Positions 1 through 7,307 are shown, counted from the stretch's first letter. The stretch is 17,911 nucleotides of DNA from an uncultured Collinsella sp. (GCA_900550825.1 URTZ01000021.1:1-17911), one strand, 5' to 3'. The notes: generated by a model not told the origin, from the sequence alone. A program made the numbers and translations.

Positions 1-55
1 GAGCGTCCGGCTGATAACCGGGAGGTCACAAGTTCGAATCTTGTCAGGTCCACCA
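1..55 (+). tRNA. tRNA-Ile(GAT), 5' end cut off by window edge
   Basis: The 55 bases seen are identical to the 3' part of the complete tRNA-Ile at 203-279. The anticodon loop CTGATAA (11-17) gives anticodon GAT. The T arm contains GTTCGAATC, the acceptor 3' strand CAGGTCC lies at 45-51, the discriminator A is at 52 and an encoded CCA is at 53-55. Only the D arm and 5' acceptor strand are missing because the window begins inside the gene. Confidence 0.95.
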
Positions 56-66
56 CTTTCTTTCGC

Positions 67-111
67 AATAAACACCCCAGCGAGAGCCGAGTCGCCGCTG
101 GGGTGTTTATT
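67..111 (+). terminator. Long perfect hairpin between tRNA-Ile and tRNA-Ala
   Basis: A perfect 16-bp inverted repeat (AATAAACACCCCAGCG at 67-82 and its complement at 96-111) encloses a 13-base loop. The outer part of the stem is AT-rich, so the 3' arm ends in a U-rich stretch (GTTTATT), as in a weak or bidirectional intrinsic terminator. It starts 11 bases after one tRNA and ends 11 bases before the next, leaving no room for a new promoter. It may therefore be a leaky terminator or an RNA-processing hairpin inside a single transcript. Confidence 0.6.
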
Positions 112-122
112 ACTGTCTCCGT

Positions 123-198
123 GGGGGTTTAGCTCAGCTGGGAGAGCGCGGGCTTTGCAAGCCTGAGGTCAGGGGTTCGATCCCCCTAACCTCCACCA
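123..198 (+). tRNA. tRNA-Ala(TGC)
   Basis: A 76-base cloverleaf with acceptor strands GGGGGTT (123-129) and AACCTCC (188-194), paired with one G-T wobble. The D arm is TAGCTCAGCTGGGAGAGC, the anticodon loop TTTGCAA gives anticodon TGC, the T arm contains GTTCGATCC, and CCA is encoded at 196-198. It is followed after 4 bases by tRNA-Ile. Ile and Ala tRNAs commonly pair in or near rRNA operons; here they sit in a tRNA-only stretch as far as the window shows. Confidence 0.97.
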
Positions 199-202
199 TG
201 AT

Positions 203-279
203 GGACCTGTAGCTCAGTTGGTTAGAGCGTCCGGCTGATAACCGGGAGGTCACAAGTTCGAATCTTGTCAGGTCCACCA
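203..279 (+). tRNA. tRNA-Ile(GAT)
   Basis: A 77-base cloverleaf with acceptor strands GGACCTG (203-209) and CAGGTCC (269-275). The anticodon loop CTGATAA reads anticodon GAT and CCA is encoded at 277-279. It is identical to the truncated copy at 1-55 over the full overlap, so the tRNA-Ile gene is duplicated on either side of tRNA-Ala. Confidence 0.97.
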
Positions 280-293
280 TCAGAACTGTGAAG

Positions 294-322
294 AGCCCTG
301 GGGCGTTGCCTCGGGGCTTTTT
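294..322 (+). terminator. Intrinsic terminator of the tRNA cluster
   Basis: A 10-bp stem (AGCCCTGGGG at 294-303 with CCTCGGGGCT at 309-318, two G-T pairs) closes a CGTTG loop and runs into a TTTTT tract. It lies 15 bases after the last tRNA-Ile. Confidence 0.9.
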
Positions 323-350
323 CTTGTCTGTGATAAATCTCATTTTGGTT

Positions 351-380
351 TTGTGTGCTGTGCGAAAGATTGGGTAGTAT
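351..380 (+). promoter_or_regulatory. Candidate promoter for the DUF151 gene set
   Basis: TTGTGT (351-356) and TAGTAT (375-380) lie 18 bases apart, upstream of the start at 438. The -35 match is weak. The region between the tRNA terminator and the gene is more AT-rich than its surroundings, which fits a promoter, but the exact boxes are a guess. Confidence 0.35.
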
Positions 381-437
381 AGCTATTCAATGCGGCGACC
401 CTGCCGTGTGTTAACCGCTACGTACCGGAGGTGTTCC

Positions 438-938
438 ATGGTTCGTGTCGACATAGAGACCATCGTCATGGCCGCCGGTCCCGTGCCATCGCTTATCGTG
501 CTTCGTGAGCGCAGCAACAAATCGGACTCGCCCGCGCCGCTGCGTTCCCTTTCCATTCAGACTGGTTCGTTTGAAGCTGCTGCCATCAGTCGCGGCATCG
601 ATAGCGGCCGCGCCGAGCGCCCGATTACCCATGACCTGCTGCTCGATACCGTTGACGCCCTGGGCGCCAAGCTCGAGCGCATCGAGATCGTTCGCGCCGA
701 GCCGCCGGTGTTTTATGCGACGATTGTCGTGCTTGCCAATGGTGACGAACGCAAAATCGACGCCCGTCCCAGCGACGCCATTGCCCTCGCCGTGCGCAGC
801 AATGCCCCCATGTTTGTGGAGGACGACATCATGAATCGCTTGGGTACCGTTTCTACCCACGCCGAGGAAGTCGACGACGAGCAGGAGTTCGAAAAGTTCG
901 ATGAGTTCGTCCACACACTCTCACCCGATGATTTCTAA
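438..938 (+). CDS. Bifunctional nuclease (BFN/DUF151) family protein
   Basis: 166 residues from ATG 438, chosen because GGAGG (427-431) sits 6 bases upstream; an in-frame ATG at 390 lacks such a site. The family pattern is clear: the SFEAAAI segment (about 44-50), RPITHDLL (61-68) and IDARPSDAIALAVR (107-120), followed by an acidic C-terminal tail (about 143-166) rich in Asp and Glu. DUF151 members include proteins reported to have both DNase and RNase activity, but for most bacterial members the role in the cell is unproven. It heads a tight set: its stop codon is followed at once by the next gene's first possible ATG. The family call is firm; the nuclease activity is carried over from relatives. 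Confidence 0.85.
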   Translation: MVRVDIETIVMAAGPVPSLIVLRERSNKSDSPAPLRSLSIQTGSFEAAAISRGIDSGRAERPITHDLLLDTVDALGAKLERIEIVRAEPPVFYATIVVLANGDERKIDARPSDAIALAVRSNAPMFVEDDIMNRLGTVSTHAEEVDDEQEFEKFDEFVHTLSPDDF

Positions 939-971
939 ATGCCGGGCAACCGTGAGACGGGGCATGCACTG

Positions 972-1328
972 ATGGGAAATGGCGTTTCGGCCGAAGCTGC
1001 CGCCATTGCCCGCGAGGCGCAGATGCGTTCCGAGGCCTCCGAGGCCGCCCGCATCGCCTATGTGACGCAGGCCCGCACGCTTCGCGAGCGCCGTGGCTCC
1101 TATATCAAGATGGTTGTCGTCTCCGCCCTTGTCGCGGCAATCTGCTCTCGTCTTCGTGGTACAGTTGGTGCGCTTGGGTTTTCGATTTCAACAGGCTTGG
1201 TGATCTGGGGCGTGGTCGATGCGGTAATGTTGGCCAACCAGATCAAGGTGCTCGACAAGCGCGCGATGGATATGATGCGCGCCCGCGACGCTGCCGCCAA
1301 GATCGCTGCCGAGGCGCAAGAACTGTAA
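972..1328 (+). CDS. Small two-helix membrane protein, unknown function
   Basis: Not recognised. The frame opens at ATG 939, directly after the previous stop codon, and has a second in-frame ATG at 972. I prefer 972 because a GACGGGG stretch lies 9 bases before it, while 939 has no ribosome binding site, although translational coupling from the upstream gene could use 939. In 939 numbering (129 residues), an Ala/Glu/Arg-rich helix (about 17-55) is followed by two hydrophobic segments (about 56-70 and 76-99) and a second charged helix (about 100-129). This suggests a small helical hairpin in the membrane with both ends in the cytoplasm. Position suggests co-expression with the DUF151 gene and the following gene. 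Confidence 0.7.
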   Translation: MGNGVSAEAAAIAREAQMRSEASEAARIAYVTQARTLRERRGSYIKMVVVSALVAAICSRLRGTVGALGFSISTGLVIWGVVDAVMLANQIKVLDKRAMDMMRARDAAAKIAAEAQEL

Positions 1329-1358
1329 CGACGCCGGACTCGATGGGAAGGTCTAAAG

Positions 1359-1808
1359 ATGGCACAGGATATGCAGGACGCCGGTAACGTCTCCGCCGAG
1401 CTCGACGCCATGGTGTGCGATCTGATTGGCGCCTTCTTGGACGACCTTGCCGCGGGCGAGAACCCGGGCGTGGTCGTGGCAATTGAGGACGCTGCTTCCA
1501 ACCGCTATCTGGCGGCGCTCGACGAGGATGGCGAAGAGGCGTGCCTCGAGGCCGCCACTAACTTTATCTCCGAGCATAAGATGGGTCTTAAGGACGAGGG
1601 GCTGGGCCGCATCGCCCGCTACGCCATCGGCTATACCGGCTGCGTCGAAATTGACGGCGGCTATCACGATGCCCTGCTCGTGAGCTTCTTCGAAACCACG
1701 CTCGAGAGCGGTTTTTCGGCATATGTGCTGTATGAGGGCATGGGTGCCGGCGATGGTTTTATGTGGAGCGACCCTGAACCTGCAGGTGAGGAAACCCCTC
1801 TTATCTAA
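1359..1808 (+). CDS. Conserved-looking acidic soluble protein, unknown function
   Basis: 149 residues from ATG 1359, with GGAAGG (1345-1350) about 8 bases upstream. No domain recognised. The protein is acidic, without signal peptide or membrane segment, and looks like a mixed alpha/beta fold (for example GVVVAIED near 37-44 and a GYTGCVEIDGGYHDALLVSFFE strand pattern near 91-112). Codon use matches its neighbours, with strong GC at third positions, supporting a real gene. It lies 30 bases after the small membrane protein on the same strand, and so is probably the last gene of the DUF151 transcript. No clear terminator follows. Confidence 0.7.
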   Translation: MAQDMQDAGNVSAELDAMVCDLIGAFLDDLAAGENPGVVVAIEDAASNRYLAALDEDGEEACLEAATNFISEHKMGLKDEGLGRIARYAIGYTGCVEIDGGYHDALLVSFFETTLESGFSAYVLYEGMGAGDGFMWSDPEPAGEETPLI

Positions 1809-1925
1809 AATCGCTAAAATAAACGAGTTTTCGGTAAAAGGCTCAATATTCCCGCTGAGCGTTGTATCGCTGGGCGGGCCGCATACGCGTGCCGTTTGTA
1901 TATGGATAGAAGATAGGGGAACTAC

Positions 1926-3764
<1,839 letters not shown>

Positions 3765-3792
3765 GCGCTGGGCTTTATAGCGTCTAACAAGA

Positions 3793-3826
3793 AAGGGCGT
3801 CGACCGCAATGGTCGGCGCCCTTTTT
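3793..3826 (+). terminator. Intrinsic terminator after typA
   Basis: A 13-bp stem (AAGGGCGTCGACC at 3793-3805 with GGTCGGCGCCCTT at 3811-3823, one T-G pair) closes a GCAAT loop and is followed by a TTTTT tract. It lies about 28 bases past the typA stop. Confidence 0.93.
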
Positions 3827-3851
3827 GTGCACAGGGACTGAGCTGGTCTGC

Positions 3852-3886
3852 ACCACCACAAAGGTGCCTGGCCCCTTTATGGTGGT
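3852..3886. repeat. Imperfect palindrome between convergent genes
   Basis: ACCACCACAAAGG (3852-3864) pairs with CCTTTATGGTGGT (3874-3886), with a single C/A mismatch, around a 9-base centre that is itself GCC-T-GGC. It lies 7 bases beyond the stop of the minus-strand bactofilin-like gene and 26 bases beyond the typA terminator. It has no T tract on either strand, so it is not a standard terminator. It may protect the 3' end of the minus-strand mRNA or be a dispersed REP-like repeat. Confidence 0.6.
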
Positions 3887-3892
3887 TGGCGG

Positions 3893-5038
3893 CTAAGCGG
3901 TGGGGAGTCCTGGCGTGTTAGCCGGCTGCTGCGGTTTGAGGTGGGCGTTGCGCCAGATGATTTGGATGATGTAGCCGAGTGTAAAGACGAAGGCCACGCC
4001 GCTGATGAAGTCGCCTACGAGGGGGATTGCCGTAAGCGCGCCCGCGGCGATGCCACCCACGGCTGCCATGGCGTAGCGGTTTTGGCTGTGTCCGACCATG
4101 CGGACGATCGCGCACCCCGCAAAGGCACTCGACACCAACGCGATGCCGATAACGCCGCACAAGAGGGCTCCGGCAAGCGATAGACCGGCGATAGAGATAA
4201 TCAGCAGTAGGACGGTGGGGACGACAGCAATCGTACCCAGAAGACCGCTCACCCACAGGGGCGTGGGGCGCTGGTGGAGCATTCCGGCGGCGCTGGCGGT
4301 CGCTCGCGGAAAGACGAGCTCGAGCAGCAGAGCGACAAAGCAGGTCGAGAGCGCTGCGGCCACGATGCCGCCGATGACATCGTTAACGGTGGAAGTATTC
4401 TCGTTCTCGGTGCGGTCGATCTTAAGCGCGCCGACCTCGGCTCCCGCGGCGCGCTCGGGGTCCTCGGAGACGTGCGCGTTCACGGTGCCGGTGATGTGGG
4501 CGTTCTTGCCCAGGATGAGCTTGTCGGCCCAAACCTCGACATCGCCCTCGACGGTGCCATCGATGGTCACCGTATCGCCCGCAAGCGCTGCCGACTTGGT
4601 AGAGCCGCGCAGGGCAACCGTCTCGCCTATCGCATAGAAACAGTTGGCGGTGCTGTCGGAATTGAGCACGACATGCTGACCGACGACCGTGACGCTGCCA
4701 TCAACCGTGGTCTGGGCGATATCGATAGTGCGTGCCGCCAAGCGGACGGCGCCGCCCACCGTGCAGTCGCGGATGGAGAGGCTCTCGCCTGCTGCAATTA
4801 TGTCGCGGCCGATGGACGCATCGTCCAAGTTGAGGGCCTGACCTGCCCAGTACAGGTCACCTTCGACGCCGGACGAATTGGCGTCATTGTCGGTCGCAAG
4901 TACGTTGCCTGCGGTGTCCGTGCCGGCGAACGACGCCGTGGGAAGCGCGGTGATCGCCAGCGCGATGAGCGCGAATGCCATAAGCAGGCAGCGACGCATC
5001 TTGTGTGACGGCGCCGCCGCGGTTTGATTGAAAGCCAT
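3893..5038 (-). CDS. Bactofilin-like (polymer-forming) domain protein with signal peptide and membrane domain
   Basis: 381 residues. An N-terminal signal sequence (RR at 15-16, hydrophobic 17-35, likely cleavage after SFA-38) leads into a region of short repeats with regularly spaced Gly and hydrophobic residues (about 55-190: DLYWAGQALNL, DTVTIDGTVEGDVEVWADKL). This resembles the right-handed beta-helix of bactofilins (DUF583). A linker precedes about five hydrophobic segments (about 221-243, 262-284, 287-313, 322-342, 344-362). Classical bactofilins are small cytosolic polymers; here the beta-helix would be exported and anchored by the C-terminal membrane domain. An envelope or surface scaffolding role is inference. 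The start at 5038 is supported by AAAGGA six bases upstream. It is convergent with typA, downstream of the TRIC gene on the same strand, and has an inverted repeat in its leader. Confidence 0.75.
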   Translation of the reverse strand: MAFNQTAAAPSHKMRRCLLMAFALIALAITALPTASFAGTDTAGNVLATDNDANSSGVEGDLYWAGQALNLDDASIGRDIIAAGESLSIRDCTVGGAVRLAARTIDIAQTTVDGSVTVVGQHVVLNSDSTANCFYAIGETVALRGSTKSAALAGDTVTIDGTVEGDVEVWADKLILGKNAHITGTVNAHVSEDPERAAGAEVGALKIDRTENENTSTVNDVIGGIVAAALSTCFVALLLELVFPRATASAAGMLHQRPTPLWVSGLLGTIAVVPTVLLLIISIAGLSLAGALLCGVIGIALVSSAFAGCAIVRMVGHSQNRYAMAAVGGIAAGALTAIPLVGDFISGVAFVFTLGYIIQIIWRNAHLKPQQPANTPGLPTA

Positions 5039-5050
5039 GGTTGATCCTTT

Positions 5051-5077
5051 TGTTAGGTGTTTGGCATATACCTAACA
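5051..5077 (-). promoter_or_regulatory. Operator-like inverted repeat in the leader of the bactofilin-like gene
   Basis: TGTTAGGT (5051-5058) and ACCTAACA (5070-5077) are perfect inverted 8-mers separated by 11 bases, just upstream of the AAAGGA ribosome binding site of the minus-strand gene. The half-site resembles metalloregulator (DtxR/MntR-like) half-sites, but the spacing is too wide for the standard 19-bp box. It could be a regulator binding site or a small leader hairpin near the ribosome binding site. Confidence 0.5.
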
Positions 5078-5107
5078 GGGTACCCAACGCGCGGGCGCTC
5101 TAAAAGA

Positions 5108-5130
5108 ACCTCTCGGTTGCATTTCGAGGT
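5108..5130 (-). terminator. Weak candidate terminator after the TRIC gene
   Basis: On the minus strand, ACCTC and GAGGT enclose a 13-base loop and are followed by TCTTTT. The stem is only 5 bp (more if a bulge is allowed), so leakiness into the bactofilin-like gene is likely. Confidence 0.35.
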
Positions 5131-5145
5131 AAAAGGCCGCGTCAA

Positions 5146-5835
5146 CTATTTTTTACGGTGCAAAAAGCGCGCGATGTCTTCTTCGGTGGGGCTTTTGATG
5201 TCAAAGCGCAGCGAGAGCCAGCGCAGTCCCATGGTCACGACAACGCATACGACCAACGCGGCGACATTGCTCATGATGCCGCTCATAACGAGACACACAT
5301 AGCTTGTCGATCCGGCGATGGCGGCGATGGCATAAAAGTTAGTACGTTGGAAAATGCCCGGAACCACGCCCATAAAGCCGTCGCGCAGCATGCCGCCGCC
5401 TACTGCGGTAAAAAAGCCCATCATGATGCACACCGCCGGTGCAAAGCCGTAGACCAGCGCCTTGTCCGCTCCGGTGGCGGCATAGATGCCGACCGAGATG
5501 ATGTCGAGCAGGGGAATGAGTTTTTCGGGTTTGTCGACGATTGCCGGGAAAATGTAGATGATGGCTGCCGTGGCAATGGAAAGCGGCAGCGCCATTGGCT
5601 GGTTGAGGATGTAGACGTTGCCCACCTGCAGCGTCATGTCGCGTAAAAGACCGCCGCCCAAGCCACAGACCACGGCGAGCGCGACGGCGCCCACCAGGTC
5701 GAGTTTGTGCTCGCGTGCGACCAACACGCCCGAGATCGATGCCGCGACGACGGCGAACATTTCGAGCCAAAACGGGATGGCAACCATGGCATCCGAGGCG
5801 TGTGCGGTAACGATCATAGCGGCGGCAACGGGCAA
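5146..5835 (-). CDS. TRIC / UPF0126 (YadS/YicG-like) family membrane protein
   Basis: 229 residues from a TTG start at 5835; AAAGGA stands 7 bases upstream on the minus strand, and the first ATG in frame lies 7 codons further in. The protein is about seven hydrophobic segments built as two homologous halves, each with the family's glycine-rich turn: CGLGGGLLRD (about 58-67) and VGGGMLRD (about 144-151). The family is related to trimeric intracellular cation (TRIC) channels; prokaryotic homologues form trimeric monovalent-cation channels in the plasma membrane. The natural role in bacteria is mostly unknown. A short charged C-terminus (LHRKK) ends the protein. It lies 107 bases upstream of the bactofilin-like gene on the same strand and diverges from the nuclease-like cassette. 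Confidence 0.88.
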   Translation of the reverse strand: MPVAAAMIVTAHASDAMVAIPFWLEMFAVVAASISGVLVAREHKLDLVGAVALAVVCGLGGGLLRDMTLQVGNVYILNQPMALPLSIATAAIIYIFPAIVDKPEKLIPLLDIISVGIYAATGADKALVYGFAPAVCIMMGFFTAVGGGMLRDGFMGVVPGIFQRTNFYAIAAIAGSTSYVCLVMSGIMSNVAALVVCVVVTMGLRWLSLRFDIKSPTEEDIARFLHRKK

Positions 5836-5876
5836 GATGGGGTCCTTTGAGTTACGGGTTTAGACAATGCCCGTAC

Positions 5877-5904
5877 ATAGTACATGTTCGGCGCCGATTG
5901 CGAC
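5877..5904 (-). promoter_or_regulatory. Candidate promoter of the TRIC gene
   Basis: On the minus strand TACTAT (5877-5882) is a good -10; a poor -35 (GTCGCA, 5899-5904) is 16 bases upstream. The -10 overlaps a short palindrome GTACATAGTAC (5873-5883). It lies about 40 bases before the TTG start and its ribosome binding site. Confidence 0.4.
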
Positions 5905-5966
5905 CCTATTGCTCGGCAAACGGTCGGGACTGGGTGGGGGCGTGGCGTTACTGGAATGCCAAGGGT

Positions 5967-6047
5967 CCAAAACATGTACGTCAGCCTCCAAAAACGACAT
6001 TTTCCGACATCTTTGGAGGCTGACGTACATGTTTGGATTGAGCTCAC
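5967..6047. repeat. Palindromic inverted repeat, left copy (cassette boundary)
   Basis: A long near-perfect hairpin: the arm carrying CATGTACGTCAGCCTCC starts at 5973, and its complement ends near 6031, giving a stem of about 25 bp with one extra A on the left arm. The loop (about 5993-6011) contains the direct repeat CGACAT twice. On the gene-proximal side the copy continues with GGATTGAGCTCAC to 6047. The same 80-bp sequence recurs in inverted orientation at 7158-7237, with about four differences. See the cassette entry. Confidence 0.92.
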
Positions 6048-6054
6048 AGCATGA

Positions 6055-6072
6055 GTGAGTTGATTTACTCAC
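6055..6072 (+). promoter_or_regulatory. Small hairpin and -10-like box before the nuclease-like gene
   Basis: GTGAGT (6055-6060) and ACTCAC (6067-6072) form a 6-bp hairpin just inside the left repeat. TATATT at 6079-6084 is a possible -10 for the gene at 6140, but no good -35 lies at the right distance. The site could be a regulator binding site or chance. Confidence 0.25.
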
Positions 6073-6139
6073 ATCCGGTATATTTCCCCACTTCAACGGA
6101 CATAAGAGTTGGATACCGGCTCAGAGCGAGAGGCCCTCA

Positions 6140-7147
6140 ATGGATACCCCTGTTCTCATTTCGCATAAAACCGCATGGCTTGTCCATCATGCACCCCAGA
6201 ATTTGGTTCAGTCTCTTGCGCGGCACGACTACCAGATAGGCGCACAAGGCATCTCCACCCAGCAACGTGTTGCGCGCATACGACAGGCCCTTACCGACTG
6301 CGGCATTCCGTCCGATATGCTTAAGACTATCGATATCGCGGTTGTATTCGAATTTGAGCGAATTCGTACCAAAGGCGTCGTTTGCCACATTCTTGGACAA
6401 AATCTTCCCTACGAGCATATTAACGAGTTGACGCCCGGAATCTTCATCACCGACGAAGCCTTCGCCTTCGTGCTCGCTGCCGAGTGGATGGATAGGATCG
6501 AATATCTCGAATATGGCTATGAAGTTTGCGGCGATTATCGCATGAGGCTCAATCCCGCCGACCCTTATACCGAGCAACCAGCCACCACCTCCAAGGATGA
6601 AATAACCGAACTGCTCGATCGGCACCCCGGAAAACCCGGTGCCACACGTGCACGGCTCGCGCTCAGGCACATCTACGATCGCTCGGCCTCGCCTATGGAG
6701 ACCGCTTCGGCAATCGCCCTCTCGCTCCCAACAAGCGAAGGCGGCGTTGGCATCCGAGGTGTCGAACTCAACAAACCGCTCGAGATCCCTCAACGTCTCT
6801 GGCATTGCGCCAAAGCTCGAACGCTCAAAATCGATGCGCTCGTGACCTATAAGCGCAGGGCGCTCGGTATCGAATATAAGGGCGGTTTTCACGATGAGCT
6901 CGAGCGCAAGGGAGCAGATGCGGAGCGAGAGGCCGTTCTCTCCCAAATGGGATATCGAATCGTTACGCTCACTTCGGCTCAGTTCGGCAGCCAGCTCGCC
7001 TTTCACCGCGCCATGAACAACATTCGCGAAGCACTCGGCATGCCTCGCTGTACCGACACCGGGTACCAGAGAAAACAAAACGAACTACGCAAGGCACTTA
7101 TCCGCAACTGGAAAAGCATACGAGACGAGGAGGCACCTTCCGAATAG
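6140..7147 (+). CDS. PD-(D/E)XK (DUF559/Vsr-like) nuclease-like protein, unknown role
   Basis: 335 residues from ATG 6140, supported by GAGAGG (6128-6133) six bases upstream. The C-terminal part has a plausible endonuclease core: the SPMET helix with Glu187, KIDAL with Asp232, IEYKGG with Glu245 and Lys247 (the ExK pair), then a helix with Asp260 and Arg263 and the strand GYRIVTLT (271-278). The N-terminal 130 residues look like AbiEi-type or winged-helix-containing proteins (ELTPGIFITDEAFAFVLAA near 96-114, and YGYEVCGDYR near 125-134). From memory, proteins with this SPMET and xELCGxY layout are expanded in Coriobacteriia, annotated only as hypothetical. Function is unknown; repeat processing, DNA repair or phage defence are all possible. 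Codon use is less GC-rich than its neighbours. It lies alone between two inverted palindromic repeats, divergent from the TRIC gene and convergent with tRNA-Ser genes. Confidence 0.75.
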   Translation: MDTPVLISHKTAWLVHHAPQNLVQSLARHDYQIGAQGISTQQRVARIRQALTDCGIPSDMLKTIDIAVVFEFERIRTKGVVCHILGQNLPYEHINELTPGIFITDEAFAFVLAAEWMDRIEYLEYGYEVCGDYRMRLNPADPYTEQPATTSKDEITELLDRHPGKPGATRARLALRHIYDRSASPMETASAIALSLPTSEGGVGIRGVELNKPLEIPQRLWHCAKARTLKIDALVTYKRRALGIEYKGGFHDELERKGADAEREAVLSQMGYRIVTLTSAQFGSQLAFHRAMNNIREALGMPRCTDTGYQRKQNELRKALIRNWKSIRDEEAPSE

Positions 7148-7157
7148 CGCCGCTCCC

Positions 7158-7237
7158 GTGAGCTCAATCCAAACGTGTACGTCAGCCTCCAAAGATGTCG
7201 AAAAATGTCGTTTTTTGAGGCTGACGTACATGTTTGG
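7158..7237. repeat. Palindromic inverted repeat, right copy (cassette boundary)
   Basis: The inverted counterpart of 5967-6047. Beginning 11 bases after the nuclease-like stop, it reads GTGAGCTCAATCC and then the palindrome, whose right arm CTGACGTACATGTTTGG ends at 7237. Differences from the left copy are G for A at 7175, A for G at about 7201, T for G near 7217 and one base less in the final T run; most reduce pairing in the stem slightly. It could also act as the gene's transcription terminator or 3' stabiliser. Confidence 0.92.
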
Positions 7238-7269
7238 GGAAGCGTGGGATCGAGACGTATTTCGATAAC

Positions 7270-7296
7270 AAAAAAGCTCCCATTCTTGGGAGCTTT
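7270..7296 (-). terminator. Intrinsic terminator after tRNA-Ser(CGA)
   Basis: Minus-strand stem AAAGCTCCCA/TGGGAGCTTT (10 bp, 7273-7282 with 7287-7296) with a 4-base loop is followed by a run of six T on the minus strand. It is 11 bases beyond the tRNA 3' end. Confidence 0.9.
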
Positions 7297-7307
7297 CTCA
7301 ACCAAAA

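Larger units (their letters stand above)
5967..7237. mobile_element. Putative cassette: nuclease-like gene bounded by inverted palindromic repeats
   Basis: Seen: two copies of an 80-bp palindromic repeat in opposite orientation enclose exactly one gene (6140-7147). The repeats share an extra 12-13 bp (GTGAGCTCAATCC) only on the side facing the gene; outside the palindromes the flanks differ. The gene uses fewer GC-ending codons than its neighbours. The right end lies 33 bases from the terminator of a tRNA-Ser gene. Inference: the gene and repeats are one transferable unit, comparable in layout to REP-flanked (RAYT) units. No transposase motif, no target-site duplication and no known insertion-sequence family could be identified, so mobility is unproven. 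Confidence 0.5.

Noticed and set aside
5051..5077. DtxR/IdeR/MntR iron or manganese box
   Set aside because: Half-sites look similar, but the 11-base spacing gives a 23-bp core instead of 19, so the assignment is not safe.
6137..7078. 313-codon minus-strand frame opposite the nuclease-like gene
   Set aside because: The plus frame has a good ribosome binding site and a plausible active site; the minus frame has neither. This is the closest call among the shadows because codon bias is weaker here.
5967..7237. Target-site duplication at the cassette ends
   Set aside because: The bases flanking the left end (CCAAGGG) and the right end (GGAAGCG) do not match, so no duplication can be claimed.
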